From Phoronis australis (taxonomy: Eukaryota > Phoronida > Phoronidae), in assembly GCA_002633005.1 (NCBI GenBank), contig NMRA01000266.1, positions 251,793 through 315,477 on the forward strand: a stretch of 63,685 nt of DNA, read 5' to 3'. The stretch's first letter is position 1, and every line of letters begins with the position of its first letter. This document shows, piece after piece, positions 1 through 10,968 of this stretch. The position numbers and the translations under genes are program-made. Under the pieces are notes generated by a model. The model was not told the origin of the DNA. It saw only the letters and a list, made by a program, of their open reading frames with translations, and searched no databases.

Positions 1-120
1 CCACCCCCCCCCCCCCCAATTTGACGAAGTGGGCAAAAAAGTCCGCTCCTGAGAGACAACAATTCCAAGAAAATGGGACTAAATAATCGCAAACACGCAC
101 TTCACAGTGGTGCACCAGTT
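1..120 (+). repeat. Dispersed repeat, family 'GGCGAAGT', copy 1
   Basis: A poly-C run is followed by a tract reading roughly GACGAAGTGGGCAAAAA and then GTCCGCTCCTGAGAGA. The same ordered words occur at 50749-50935 on this strand and at 10005-10262 on the other strand. The three copies are diverged. No coding potential seen. Family identity unknown. Confidence 0.5.
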
Positions 121-3049
121 TTTTTTTTAATTTTTTTAGTCCGCCCGCTCTTTTGTTAGCAAAGTGTTCACAACGTCACGAATTCGCATGACGTTGATAT
201 GATCTGCTCTCTCAGTCACTCACATTCAGCTTGGGTCACATGACATTTTCAGCCTTCTGAAAACAGAAACTGTGCGTCTCAATTTAGTCTCATTTTGTCA
301 AACTATGGACTCTATGACGTTTGGTTGACTCAAGATGTCGTATATGAAAATTAATTGTTTTAACCAAAGAATAAGGAATTACTATTTGTAACTTTAGCTA
401 TAAAATGTGTCGTAAACGGTATTTCTATAACCACTTTAAGATAGAATTCAATTTTTAAAACTGCCTCAATCTACATATACATGTACCCCTTGTATATGCA
501 GATCCGGGCAATGATACGCTGTTCAAATCGAACTCCTTGACGCAGGCGGAAACTGAACTATTGACAGTGCAGACGGTGTGTCCCTTGTGTACCACTGATT
601 ACCAATATTCTGAATTGTAATACAAACATTGAAAATTACATTGACATGTATTATTGTAAGTTCCAATCCTTATACAAATTAATGAACTTAATGTTGGGAA
701 ATAATAAGGACCAACTTGTTAACCTTTGTAAATATGGTTTCTCAGCATTTCACTGAACTTTGTGACTGTGCCTCGTTACGCGCTTAGATGTCTAGATGTT
801 TTTTTTTAATAATGGAACTGTCGCATTTCTTGAAACAAAAACAAAATTGTTTGATCGATTCAATTAAACTGTATCAAGACTCCATTTCCGGTTGACTGAA
901 GAAGTTTCTTATCCTTTGTTGATGACTTTCTCTTTCTGAACACTGGCTGTTTGTTATTGTGAAATTCACGTTCACACAAAGTACTTTGTATTTCGTATCC
1001 GTTGTAGCCAGTAACAGTGTTGGCGACTATAATAATGGAATGTACCTTTTCAAAGTTATTTATCATAGTAACCTTTACAAATTACCTTGCTGCGAACCGA
1101 GCTCTCACCGCCTCTTGTTTAGAATCATCTGCATAAAGGTTCCTCAATACCCTATTTTCCGAACATCGATATATACCGAAGTGGGATCGACTGAAAAAAA
1201 TCTTTTCCTATTCCAACTCTTTACCAGAGACATGTGTTTTTCATTCTCCTAAGAGTACAGGGGTCCATTCCTCAAAACTGACTTAGCTAAGACAAATCTT
1301 AATTTTTAAGATGGAACTTGTTTCAAGACTGTTTCAAGGAAGAGGTCTTAAGTTTAACTTATCGGATATGTATGTAAGTGAACCTTAAATATCTTGTTAT
1401 CTTGCCCGACATTGAAGTTACAAAGTTAAGATAAATCTTAAACCTAAGTCAAAAATGAACTTAAGTCAGCTTCGTGGAGCAGGCCGCAGCTCACCAAATT
1501 CTCGAACATCCTTATTACGAAACTGCTTTCACTCCGCTCACATCTTGGTCGCCCTGCATTACTTTAATGCCATATCCAAATGAATGTGTTCGCAACAGAT
1601 TTACCAGTCTTAGCTTCCAACGTTACGAGCCACCCAAAAGTGCAGCACATACTTATTACGGCAAAAAAACGTTTGACAGCGCCGTCAAAATTGAAAGAAC
1701 AATAGCATGTCTACTAAATCGCATCAACATATTTTGTTTATAAAGTGAACTTGAACTCCCCTTCTTCGGAATTGTTTCGGTAGGGGATTATGCAGCTTGG
1801 GGTATTAGATAGGCCTAAGCGTTATATGGAAGGTCTCTCACGTGAAATTACTACTCATCATTGTCGAATGATTCCTTAGACTTAATTCTTTAGTAAACAT
1901 AAATCACACAACAGCATACAATCATCCCAGACTTTGCGAAAAGCAATATACATGTACTTCCTAAGTTGAATGTATCGAAGGAAATCATTATTTCGCATTT
2001 CACTAAAAACACCAGATGTTTCAACCTGTTCTTTTAGGCATTCACCAAATTATGAAGATAAATACAAAAACATAATACAATAAAATTCAGCCTGGAAAAC
2101 TCAATGAACATTATTTCTGGGCTTTAGACACTAAACGTTCAATAATAAATGAGAATATTAAACTTTTTCGTTATATAAACTAAAAAGAGAAAAGGACATT
2201 CACATACAACAAACGATGTAACTGATTAAAACATCATAATATTAGCTTTTACACTTCAACCTTGAATAACTACATGTATATTGACTGTGTCTAATAAACT
2301 ACCGGATTCATTAAGTATGACGAACACATCAGAGTTATTGTCGGTGATCTGGAAGGGTCCGTGTCGTTGTTGAAAATTAAGTGGACAGTACAACAAACTG
2401 TGGTTTTGATTTTCTCGAACTCCGTTAGAACCATAAAACGGAGCAGCAGATTTAGACGTATGAATTTCATCAGTACTAAGACATCAAATGACATTTTACC
2501 CTGTACTAAAACAAAATAAATACGGCAACCCAAATTCCTTTACACCTTTAATAAAACACACACTTAACATATTATATCTTACTTTCGCATAACTTTTAAA
2601 ACATATTTTAAACTATGTAACATAAATAATAAACTAATAATATTGGTTTCCTGAAACATTTATGCTTCACTGAAATGTCCCACGCTAACGTAGTTTCATG
2701 TTCGTGCAGTAGTTACTAACTCCTCATTAAAATCCAATAATTTCACAGCAAAATAAAGGTAATAAATATATAACACACATTCCGTATGTAACGCAAGTTA
2801 ATATCTAATTCAACAATATCCACTTCACAATACATCAGCTAAATACTTGAAACCTTAAAAGACATCTATAGGTTACTTGGGCCGCTTTCATCTTTGTAAG
2901 CAAACCTAATCAACATAATTCGGCAATTTGCACACCACATCTACAACATTGAAATATGATTACGCTAACTGACGCCCACAACGACCTACGGTCGAGATGT
3001 GCTTTGACACTACAGATTGAGATAGACCAAGTCGAAATGTGTTTTGCAG
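121..3049. other. No gene recognised
   Basis: AT-rich non-coding DNA downstream of the TRP gene. Short open frames, including one at 1474-1743, have no recognisable domain and do not sit between splice sites. A possible MITE lies at 1272-1472. The TRP 3' untranslated region must lie just below 3050, but no clear poly(A) signal could be fixed. Confidence 0.6.
1272..1472. mobile_element. Possible MITE with imperfect inverted termini
   Basis: The left end reads about AAAACTGACTTAGCTAAGAC. The right end, read on the opposite strand, begins GCTGACTTAAGTTC and continues with TTTGACTTAGG. TTAAGATTT/AAATCTTAA words recur inside. It looks like a ~200 bp non-autonomous element, but the inverted repeats are degenerate and no target duplication was seen. 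Confidence 0.3.
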
Positions 3050-5070
3050 TTACTTAGTATCACTGCACTGACCGTGGTAGGTCGCTACAAAGTACCGTTT
3101 GTCCATTTTGCGTACGTACTGGGATTGAAAAAGATCGCATTTCTTCGTAAGAAACCTCATCCGGGCGGCAATTGTTTGCGACACAAACATTATCTGAAAC
3201 AGGTTGACAATAGCTTTGTACTTTGAAACTTGATTAACTGTGTCAGACATTACGGCAATGAGAAAGTTAAGGAGCAAAATGGCGACAACCAGAACATATA
3301 TTATATGCAGAATGACTACTACGATGCCCTCTGGCGTCGAAATGTCAATCTCGTTCGTGAACGTAACCATGTTCAACATAGTAATGAACGTTGTGTAAAT
3401 GGATTGGCAAAAGGTATCAAAGCCCGAGTGCATGCACTGACTACCGATGATGGCGAAGAAAGTGACTGCAAATGAGAGAATAATAAGAAACTGAATGACC
3501 AGGAAATTAACCATGTTGCCGATCATTTCTTGAAACGTGACGACGAAGTAGCCGATAGTTGAATTCAACCTCAAGAAATACAGACAAGACCAGACGTTGC
3601 AAATACTGGTCATAGCAATGCAGATGAATATGAACGTACGTGTTGCGCAGTCGGACATCTGAACAGAATAAAGGCTCGTTATGACGACAGTAGCGCAAAC
3701 AATGTGAAAGCAGTCGCATTTCAGGTAAAACCCGCAGCTTGAGATCGACCTCTGGCCATTTTCGTCAGCCATAATCTGCATCGCTGTTTTGCGAAGTGTT
3801 ATGCCATACCAAGTGAAGTCAGAGAGATGTCCTGAAATCGTTGTAAGTAATCTGAAAGCGACCAGTGGCATAATGATGTAAAACAGAGATCTACAGCTGA
3901 TTGACGTGAAACTCTTCTTGCCGCAATCAAAATGGAACTCGTCTCTGGACGTATTGGAGTCGGGTGTTTGATTCTGATAATGCCAACGCATTGTGTTGTG
4001 TTTAAGCTCGTAAAATTTAACGACAAGAAAATCTTGAAAGAAGACCAGGAAGGAGACGACGTACAGAAACCTGTAGAGCATCCATCCCCTACGAAACCAT
4101 CGATAGGTCTTGCAATAGTTTTCCATCCATCTGCCTAAAGGCGTCGATAAGAATGAGAGCGAGTGCGCCAGCTGATCCAGCCTTTCGTACGTCAACCCAT
4201 ACAGCAAGGACAATGGATTGTTGTTGATTCGTTTGCCGTCGTTAGTATATTCTGTGACATCGTAGTAAGCAATGTTGTTGACTCCGGTCCTGACTTGGGT
4301 GAACCTATACACTCCTTCGATGTTCCAGATCTCATTGGCCATATCTAAAGCGCCTACCCTGCTAGCCAGCTCCAGGGGTCGGTAACCGCTGTCGTCTTCA
4401 GCCATGAGAAGTTTTCGCAAACTTGGCTCGCCTAGTTTCGGACTATTCAAAATGAAGTCTTTCATCATTTGAAATCTGCGAACGGCGATTTTGCTGGTTG
4501 GTGAAGAAACGCTTAATATTACAAGGACGTGCAAACAATTCCAGCTGTACATAGCAGTACCAAATATGTCGGAACCCATTTTTATCAGTTTAAACGCAAG
4601 CTCCATGTGACCCCCAGCCAAAGCCGCAACAAGTGGAGTTGAACAGATTAATTTTTGATCAGCAGCCTTCTGCTTGCTTGCGTAAGATCGCATCAACTGT
4701 TTAGCAACAACGGGACTGTAAGTGACGTGCATAACCTCTTCGTTTGGAAATATGAACTTGCCGCAGATCAATTTATGTCGTTCAAACGGGTCAACTTTCT
4801 TCAATCTCAAGTCAATCTTCGACAGGTCACCGTTGCCTATCTCTTCTAGCCAGAAGCCGTACCCTTCAAGATCCATTTCCAGCATGTCTTTGCTTTGAAC
4901 GACAAAGTCTGGAACACCCTCTTTTTCGTCAGTATAGCCCATCTCCATGTCTTCAACTTCTAAGTTTAGTCGTCCTTGACTCACCGGTGAATCACGCGGG
5001 TCATCGAATACTGGTGTAACTCTCGATGACCTCACAAGCACAGGCAAGTGATTTGCCAATGAGGAAGGAT
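3050..5070 (-). CDS. TRP-family cation channel, large 3' exon
   Basis: Predicted plasma-membrane cation channel. The frame is open for over 660 codons. Counting from the TTG at 5057-5059, ankyrin-like stretches lie at about residues 138-165 and 222-246. Six hydrophobic segments follow at about 326-348, 391-411, 449-467, 474-497, 515-539 and 578-607, with a pore-helix-like loop at 546-570. The S6 end reads LLNFLIAVMSDT, close to the conserved TRP S6 motif. No in-frame ATG precedes residue 38 (codon 4946-4948). The frame stays open upstream to about 5190 without a Met, and a good acceptor (TATTTACAG, phase 1) sits at 5071. I infer at least one upstream exon, not found. Ankyrin repeats plus this S6 favour the TRPV/TRPA/TRPN side over TRPC or TRPM; the subfamily is not resolved. 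No disabling mutation is seen. Confidence 0.8.
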
Positions 5071-7131
5071 CTGTAAATACGATCGTGCAATGTGGTACTG
5101 AGTTGACCGAGGCTAGTTGATAGAGGGGTTGTGCTATGGAAATGTAATGACATTCAAAACACCCTGGGTAGAGTTCAGTAGATTCTTGCGACTAGACAGT
5201 GACAACCGTCTCTAGTTGAACTGCAGACGGTGAATCTCCTGTAGGTGCTTCATGCACCGGAAGCTTTTCGGCAAATTATGCATCACACTGATTAAAAAAT
5301 ATAAGTCACGTTGTTATAAGTAACCTTTTGCAACACTGCGCGTGGCTGATGGTATGACGTCATATCCCCTGGCTCGCGCTGGCGTCAAAATGACCAGTCT
5401 CTGATTTTTGGGAAGTGAACGAAAGACTGCTCGAAGAAAAAGTTTGATAATGGGTATTTTTGTTCGAGGTGGATAGAATTAAGGACAAGGACGGACTCCT
5501 AAGGTGTCCCTCTTTGCGCAAATTGTATTCATAACAACGTGACTTTGATGTTTTAATCAGTGTGAGCCGAGAAGCTTCCAGCGTTTCTATATACTGGCCA
5601 GCTAGAGACGGTGGTTACTGTCTATCTCGCGACTACAAAATCTGGCCAAAATCACGTGTTCTCATTCATGTTTAAAATACACGACATTATCTCACATAAT
5701 CTTGCAGTCTTGATTTTTAAAAAAGGTCTCAGCGTAGGTATTAGCAATACTGAACTCTACCTCGGTCACAGACATGTGTAGTTTTGTCAGCGTTTGACTA
5801 GCTTTGTGACACATTATATAGTGAAGTAGATTTTTGTCTTAATAACGTAACATCTTGCTACAGTTTGTATTTTTGTCACAACTGCAAACATTTCGTACTA
5901 AAAAGTGACGCATTATGATAAAAATGAACAAAAATTCCAATTACTTGTACAAATGGATGATTGCAGTTACTAAATCGATGTTTAAGTTCGACATCTGGAT
6001 TTTTTGAAAAATTTTTGTACTGAACGAACAATTATCGTGGTTATAACCAGGTTGTATATTCAGGATAAGCACGTACACTAGAACAGTAAATTTCATAACA
6101 ACAGTCTGTGAAAGATCTACAAGTTACGCGCAGTGAGTGAACACTTCTATTACCATTAGAGCATTCATAGATTTTCGATGTGAATTAGTTGGTCTCAACT
6201 TGTATCACACTGGTTATAAGTGACTTCGGGATCTCGACGGGGGGAACTCAACAACGATTCGCTATCATATGCCCGAAATCAATATGACTGTCAGTCAAAA
6301 TTGGAAACGCCAAGTTCCACGATCAGGCTGAAGTTCAATTTGTTGGTAAAACAGGTCTACCTTTATAATATCTTTTCCACAGTTCAGCCGAGGAGATCGG
6401 TTACAAACTATATGACGTAGTACCCTCTGACACAGCGCCACCTATACTGCAACTTTCGCTTAGCACTGTGATGGAGTGTATATGACGTAGGTGTTAAATT
6501 GCCGGGTCTACAGTGGAGGCAATGGTAAGTGTGGTTGGGTAACCGTAAAAAGGGGATGTACCCGCGGAAGATCCTGTAACCTGCATATCGACAGCTCATT
6601 CGTTTTGGTTGTGTCGGTCCTCCTCACGACACATATGTTTTTCTAGTTCTGGGCTTGCATAAGTCGGGTTGTAATGACTGAAGGATTGCTCGTTTTCATT
6701 GTTCACAGTATGGACGTTTTAGTTCTATAAACATGTATTCGTACTAACAGAAACGTGAGAGTAGACACGTCTGGTCCGATTTTGAACAGCATAGCAAACA
6801 ATTCGATTTGTTTATCCCTTTGAAGCCAGCGGAACGGATAATGATAGTCTGTAAATATTGACAAAAGCTCATTGGAAATTTCGACATCTTGACTTCGATT
6901 TCCAATCTTGTAAGGGTTTCCAAAGGGGGTTTACGAGTCACTGCGCACGACGCATGTTTGCAAAAAGTACCTTTTCGTAATTAGTTGTATAATTCAAACA
7001 TGTTTTTTTCGTTTTGATGGGAAGACAGCAGACGTCTATTCTTCATAGCTTAAGTAACGTAGAAAATAAATCTGAAACTAAATAAGGCGATCCAGATCCT
7101 CCCAAGGATACTATTGTTTCATGAAATGAAG
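5071..7131. other. No gene recognised; upstream flank or intron of TRP gene
   Basis: Should contain the missing 5' exon and promoter of the TRP gene, but no exon could be picked with confidence. At 5590-5760 lies a diverged relative of the 141 bp MITE found at 51701 and 55997 (shared CACGTGTTCTCATT and TAAAATACACG words). A CAGCGCCACCTATACTG word at 6433-6449 recurs near 56543. Confidence 0.5.
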
Positions 7132-7908
7132 AATATAAATCGGTAAGAAAACAACAAGGATGGATCAACTGCAATTTGAAATTTTCGGATGTAATAACTT
7201 CCTTTGTCAACAAAAACAGAAATAAAGTAAAATCAAACACTATATGACAATTGACATACAAGATATGGTGTAATGGGTACTGGAGTGTTGGAGTTTTTCT
7301 ATTATTTGTACAGAAAGATCTTGAATATTATTTTTTGGAATTGAAATGATTACCTATAGTATCAGAAATGTGTTTATGTATTATGTTAAATCTATGATTA
7401 CGAAACCGAGTTTATGTTGCGTTGGTCCTACGTATTGGATAGCACATTTACAAGTTATAAGATAAATAACATTGTTGGTGGTGCAATCATGATAATGTTT
7501 GATTTCAAAGTTTTCATTGGTTTGGGAAGACTGGAAGAAAGTACTATCGTCGAGAAAGTTACACATTTTACACCAAGTTTTGTTACATTGTGTGTTGCCA
7601 ATAGGTTTGTCAGTTTGGTGTATATTGTCGGTATTAGCTTTAACTAAATAATTTTTTAGATTTTTATATTTTCTCCAAGAAATTATAGGTGGATGAGGAA
7701 ATAGGTTTTTCATTTGAGGGGAAATATGCAGCGTGGAAAGATGTTTTCTGAAGACCTGGCTAATTCCGTTTAAACATGGATTGAACATAGTTATGAAAGG
7801 TATTCTATTAGTAGTATTGCCTTTAGTTTTAGTTCTTAAAGATTCATTTCGTGTAATTGAACGGACTTTGTCAAACTGTTTGTGTATAAGATGTAAAGGA
7901 AAATGACG
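7132..7908 (-). mobile_element. Penelope-like element, truncated inverted copy (left arm)
   Basis: Near reverse complement of 7929-8840, separated by about 20 bp. It carries only the 3' part of the element. Relative to the right arm it lacks about 130 bp between the last coding block and the 3' tail (around 7275), plus small deletions near 7410-7430. It therefore lost the C-terminal part of the endonuclease. Confidence 0.75.
7381..7788 (-). pseudogene. Penelope-like RT-endonuclease C-terminal remnant (left arm)
   Basis: The translation begins in the linker after the reverse transcriptase of Penelope-like elements (MFNPCLNGISQVFRKHL, then FPHPPIISWRKYKNLKNYLV). It continues into the cysteine cluster CNKTWCKMCNF and the start of a GIY-YIG nuclease (VIYLITCKC, QYVG). 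A 3-nt deletion shortens the second cysteine region, and a 7-nt deletion after QYVGPTQH shifts the frame, so the catalytic Arg and Glu part is lost. The frame is open upstream of the ATG through the conserved RIPF linker. No reverse transcriptase domain is present. Non-functional. Confidence 0.75.
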
Positions 7909-7928
7909 TTGAATTAGATAGTACTTGA

Positions 7929-8840
7929 GTCATTTCCCCTTACATCTTATACACAAACAGTTTGACAAAGTCCGTTCAATTACACGAAATGAATCTTTAA
8001 GAACTAAAACTAAAGGCAATACTACTAATAGAATACCATTCATGTCTATGTTCAATCCATGTTTAAACGGAATTAGCCACGTCTTCAGAAAACATCTTTC
8101 CACGCTGCATATTTCCCCCCAATGAAAAACCTATTTCCTCATCCACTTATAATTTCTTGGAGAAAATGTAAAAATCTAAAAAATTATTTAGTTAAAGCTA
8201 ATATCGACAATACACACCAAACTGACAAACCTATTGGCAACACACAATGTAACAAAACTAGGTGTAAAATGTGTAACTTTATCAACGATAGCACTTTTTT
8301 CCAGTCGTCTTCCCAAACCAATGAAAACTTTGAAATAAAACATTATTCTGATTTTACCACCAACAATATTATTTACCTTATAACTTGTAAAAAATGTTCT
8401 ATCCAATATGTAGGACAAACTCAACATAATCTACAAACTCGGTTTCGTAGTCATAGATTTAACATAATACATAAAAACATTTCTGATACTATAGGTAATC
8501 ATTTCAATTCCAAAAACCATAGTATTCAAGATCTTTCTGTACAAATAATAGAAAAACTCCAAAACCCCAGTACCCCTCACAGACTCAAAAGAGAACAATA
8601 TTGGATAGACAAGCTCAATACAATAGAACCTCATGGATTGAACATAAAAACTTCTTAAAATATGTCATTGAATTTTTTACGCAAAAATATATCATATCCA
8701 TTACACCATATCTTATATGTCAATTGTCATATAGTGTTTGATTTTACTTTATTTCTGTTTTTGTTGACAAAGGAAGTTATTACATCCAAAAATTTCAAAT
8801 TTCAGTTGATCCATTCTTGTTGTTTTATTTACCGATTCAT
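7929..8840 (+). mobile_element. Penelope-like element, 5'-truncated copy (right arm)
   Basis: Partner of 7132-7908 in opposite orientation. Both arms start at nearly the same internal point of the element (about GTCATTT...CTTACATCTTA) and diverge outward, so the two 5'-truncated ends face each other over a 20 bp spacer. The 3' tail is AT-rich and runs past the stop codon to about 8840. Confidence 0.75.
8122..8658 (+). pseudogene. GIY-YIG endonuclease domain of Penelope-like element (right arm)
   Basis: 178-codon frame holding most of the C-terminal endonuclease: cysteine motif CNKTRCKMCNF, GIY-YIG core (IIYLITCKKC then QYVGQT), downstream Arg in LQTRFRSH, the H in GNHFNSKNH, and the conserved Glu in RLKREQYWIDKLN. 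These are the expected order and spacing for the Penelope nuclease, which nicks target DNA during integration. A one-base deletion near 8120 (CA-ATG here, CAAATG in the left arm) puts the linker segment 7925-8121 out of frame. With no reverse transcriptase, this is a truncated relic, though the nuclease frame itself is intact. Confidence 0.8.
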
Positions 8841-10004
8841 AGCTTAACAATTGCTCGACAACAAATCTTTTTGTATGTTGATGTAGCCTATAGACTTTTA
8901 GGAGCTTCCTCTTTTGTTGTCAAAGTAAATTCTCAGTCAAACTGAGAACGTCGATAACTGGTGATAATCGAAGGATGAATATTTAAACAAACGTTGCATT
9001 GCCGTGTTGCTTTTCTTCGACATGAACAGTGTCTCATGGGAAATTACCGTCAAAGTCGTGTCGCTCTGACGACGTCATAGGAAAACATGAAGCCGATCAA
9101 AGCAGAATGATCAGTCAAAGTTATGCGAAATTGCATTCGCCAAAAATTAAAAGGGAGCTTGCATGAAATAGTGAGAGTTATCAAAAAATTCGGTTTTATA
9201 CGAGAAAATAAGATAATAGTTTTACTACCAGCTAATGGTGTTTTCATAGTTGCAAATATTCCCTGTACGATTTTTCATGGCATGAACGTTTGGAAAAACG
9301 ACGCAGTTGACTTGAATTCAGAAAACAAAAATTGAACCTTTCGGGTTGTTCTATGCATGGCTAAGCAATAATTGATGTTTCACAAATCAGAAAACGTGAC
9401 TTTCTACCCGATTCTATTATGAAAAAATTGAAAGCCAGGGATGACCAGTTTGCTTGTGTTCAATATAATTATTTTGGTCGCTCTCTTGAAACAATGAAAT
9501 TGGAAGGAACGAAGATCGCTTGTTAATTTTGTATTGAAATTGTCGTAGTTTTAAAAATGGCTACAATTTTGTGGGATTGTAAAAGCGAAAATGCACAGCT
9601 AACTCTTTGCAGGTGTGCGTCCAGATTTCTCTCTGATGAATTGATCAGCTCTTCCCATCTGTACCACGGTTCTGTGGTCCATATACAACCGTTGTGTCTG
9701 TTATAGCTACTTTACTACAATGACATTACTTAATAAATAGCCTCATATCATACCACTTCATATTTTTGCCATACTGGTTCGTGTACCTTAGAGAATGAGG
9801 GGTGCACCTCGGAACATATCAAGAATATGAAGTGTATACTATTTGGTTAGTTATTAAATGTTTGAATATGCTGCTCCTGAACAGGTTTTTTGGAAATCAC
9901 GTTACCTCGGTTAAACTGAAGATAAAATAACTTTTAAAACAGATGCATATGACGTATTTTACTAAACAAATGGTTCTGATAGGTGACAATACAAAGACCA
10001 CTCA

Positions 10005-10262
10005 TGGGCGCATTCAGCCTAAAATTGGGGGAGCCCGAATTTTTTTTGAAAATGTGGAAATTTTACTATGATTCAGGGATTACGTTCACAGCTACATGTA
10101 TGAAGTGTGCATACGCCGAATTTTGGTAGTTTTTGCCTTTTTCGTGGAATTTTCTCTCGTTTTTTTTTTACATTCATCGGAGTTTTTGTTTCTCTGAGGC
10201 GGACCTTTTTGCTCACTTCGCCAAATGAAGGTGGGGTCGCTCAAGCCTCATGAGACCCCCCA
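10005..10262 (-). repeat. Dispersed repeat, family 'GGCGAAGT', copy 2
   Basis: Read on the minus strand it contains TTGGCGAAGTGAGCAAAAAG and then GTCCGCCTCAGAGAAA, the word order seen at 1-120 and 50749-50935. It ends in a run of As and G-rich sequence. Unknown family. Confidence 0.5.
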
Positions 10263-10575
10263 TGGGTGAGACCGCCATGCTACTAATGGAAATGTAACGG
10301 TAACCGTACTAATAACACTGAAAACGGGGGACTTGAGTCATAATTAGCGTACGTATGTGGAAGGATACATATTTAGTAAGTTTGATAGATTTTCCAAGAC
10401 TTTGAGTTCAAAGATTAGAAGCTGAAATTGAGTCAATACAAGGAATGGCATAGAGGCAAATTAAAAATACAGAGCTAGTATAAGACAATGTAATGTAACT
10501 AAGGGACATGACATAAACTTTGCATATTCTAAAGTATCCATACTATCCGTGTATCGCATACTAGAAAAGGGATAT

Positions 10576-10968
10576 CTGGGCCCGGAGTATAATCATTTTA
10601 TTCGAAGTCGTACTTGAATTCATTTGCCACATTTTAGTTCTATTTGTGCGCGAACTCAAGATACGTGTAGATTATTGCGTTCTAGAGTGCGTTATGGTTT
10701 ACGTGAATGACTGTCTATTCCTAATTTGCATTTGATGATCCCAACATCAAAGCTATAAAATTGACTCTGAACTCGAAATTTCGTTTTTTCTCGTAGTTTC
10801 AATTTTTACATGAGATTGTAGCTTGAACCTAGGGGTCATCAATTGGAAACGTTTACTACATTGTATTGTAGCATAAAACGCACATGCATGTGAGTCCACA
10901 AATACAGAAGGGAAAATACAAATAATTTCGAGTTCGATTCCGAGTACAAAGATAATACCCCCGCCCAA
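10576..10968. mobile_element. Diverged TIR element related to 36653-37056
   Basis: Begins CTGGGCCCGGAGTATAATC and has a TTCGAAGTCGTACTTGAA block. It ends with TTTCGAGTTCGATTCCGAGT and ACAAAGATAATACCCCC. The same ordered blocks form the ends of the better preserved element at 36653-37056. Non-coding. Confidence 0.4.

Noticed and set aside
1474-1743. 89-codon plus-strand frame
   Set aside because: No ATG start, no domain, no splice context.
5057-5059. Start codon of the TRP frame
   Set aside because: The codon is TTG, not ATG, and an acceptor lies just upstream, so it is an internal codon of a 3' exon.
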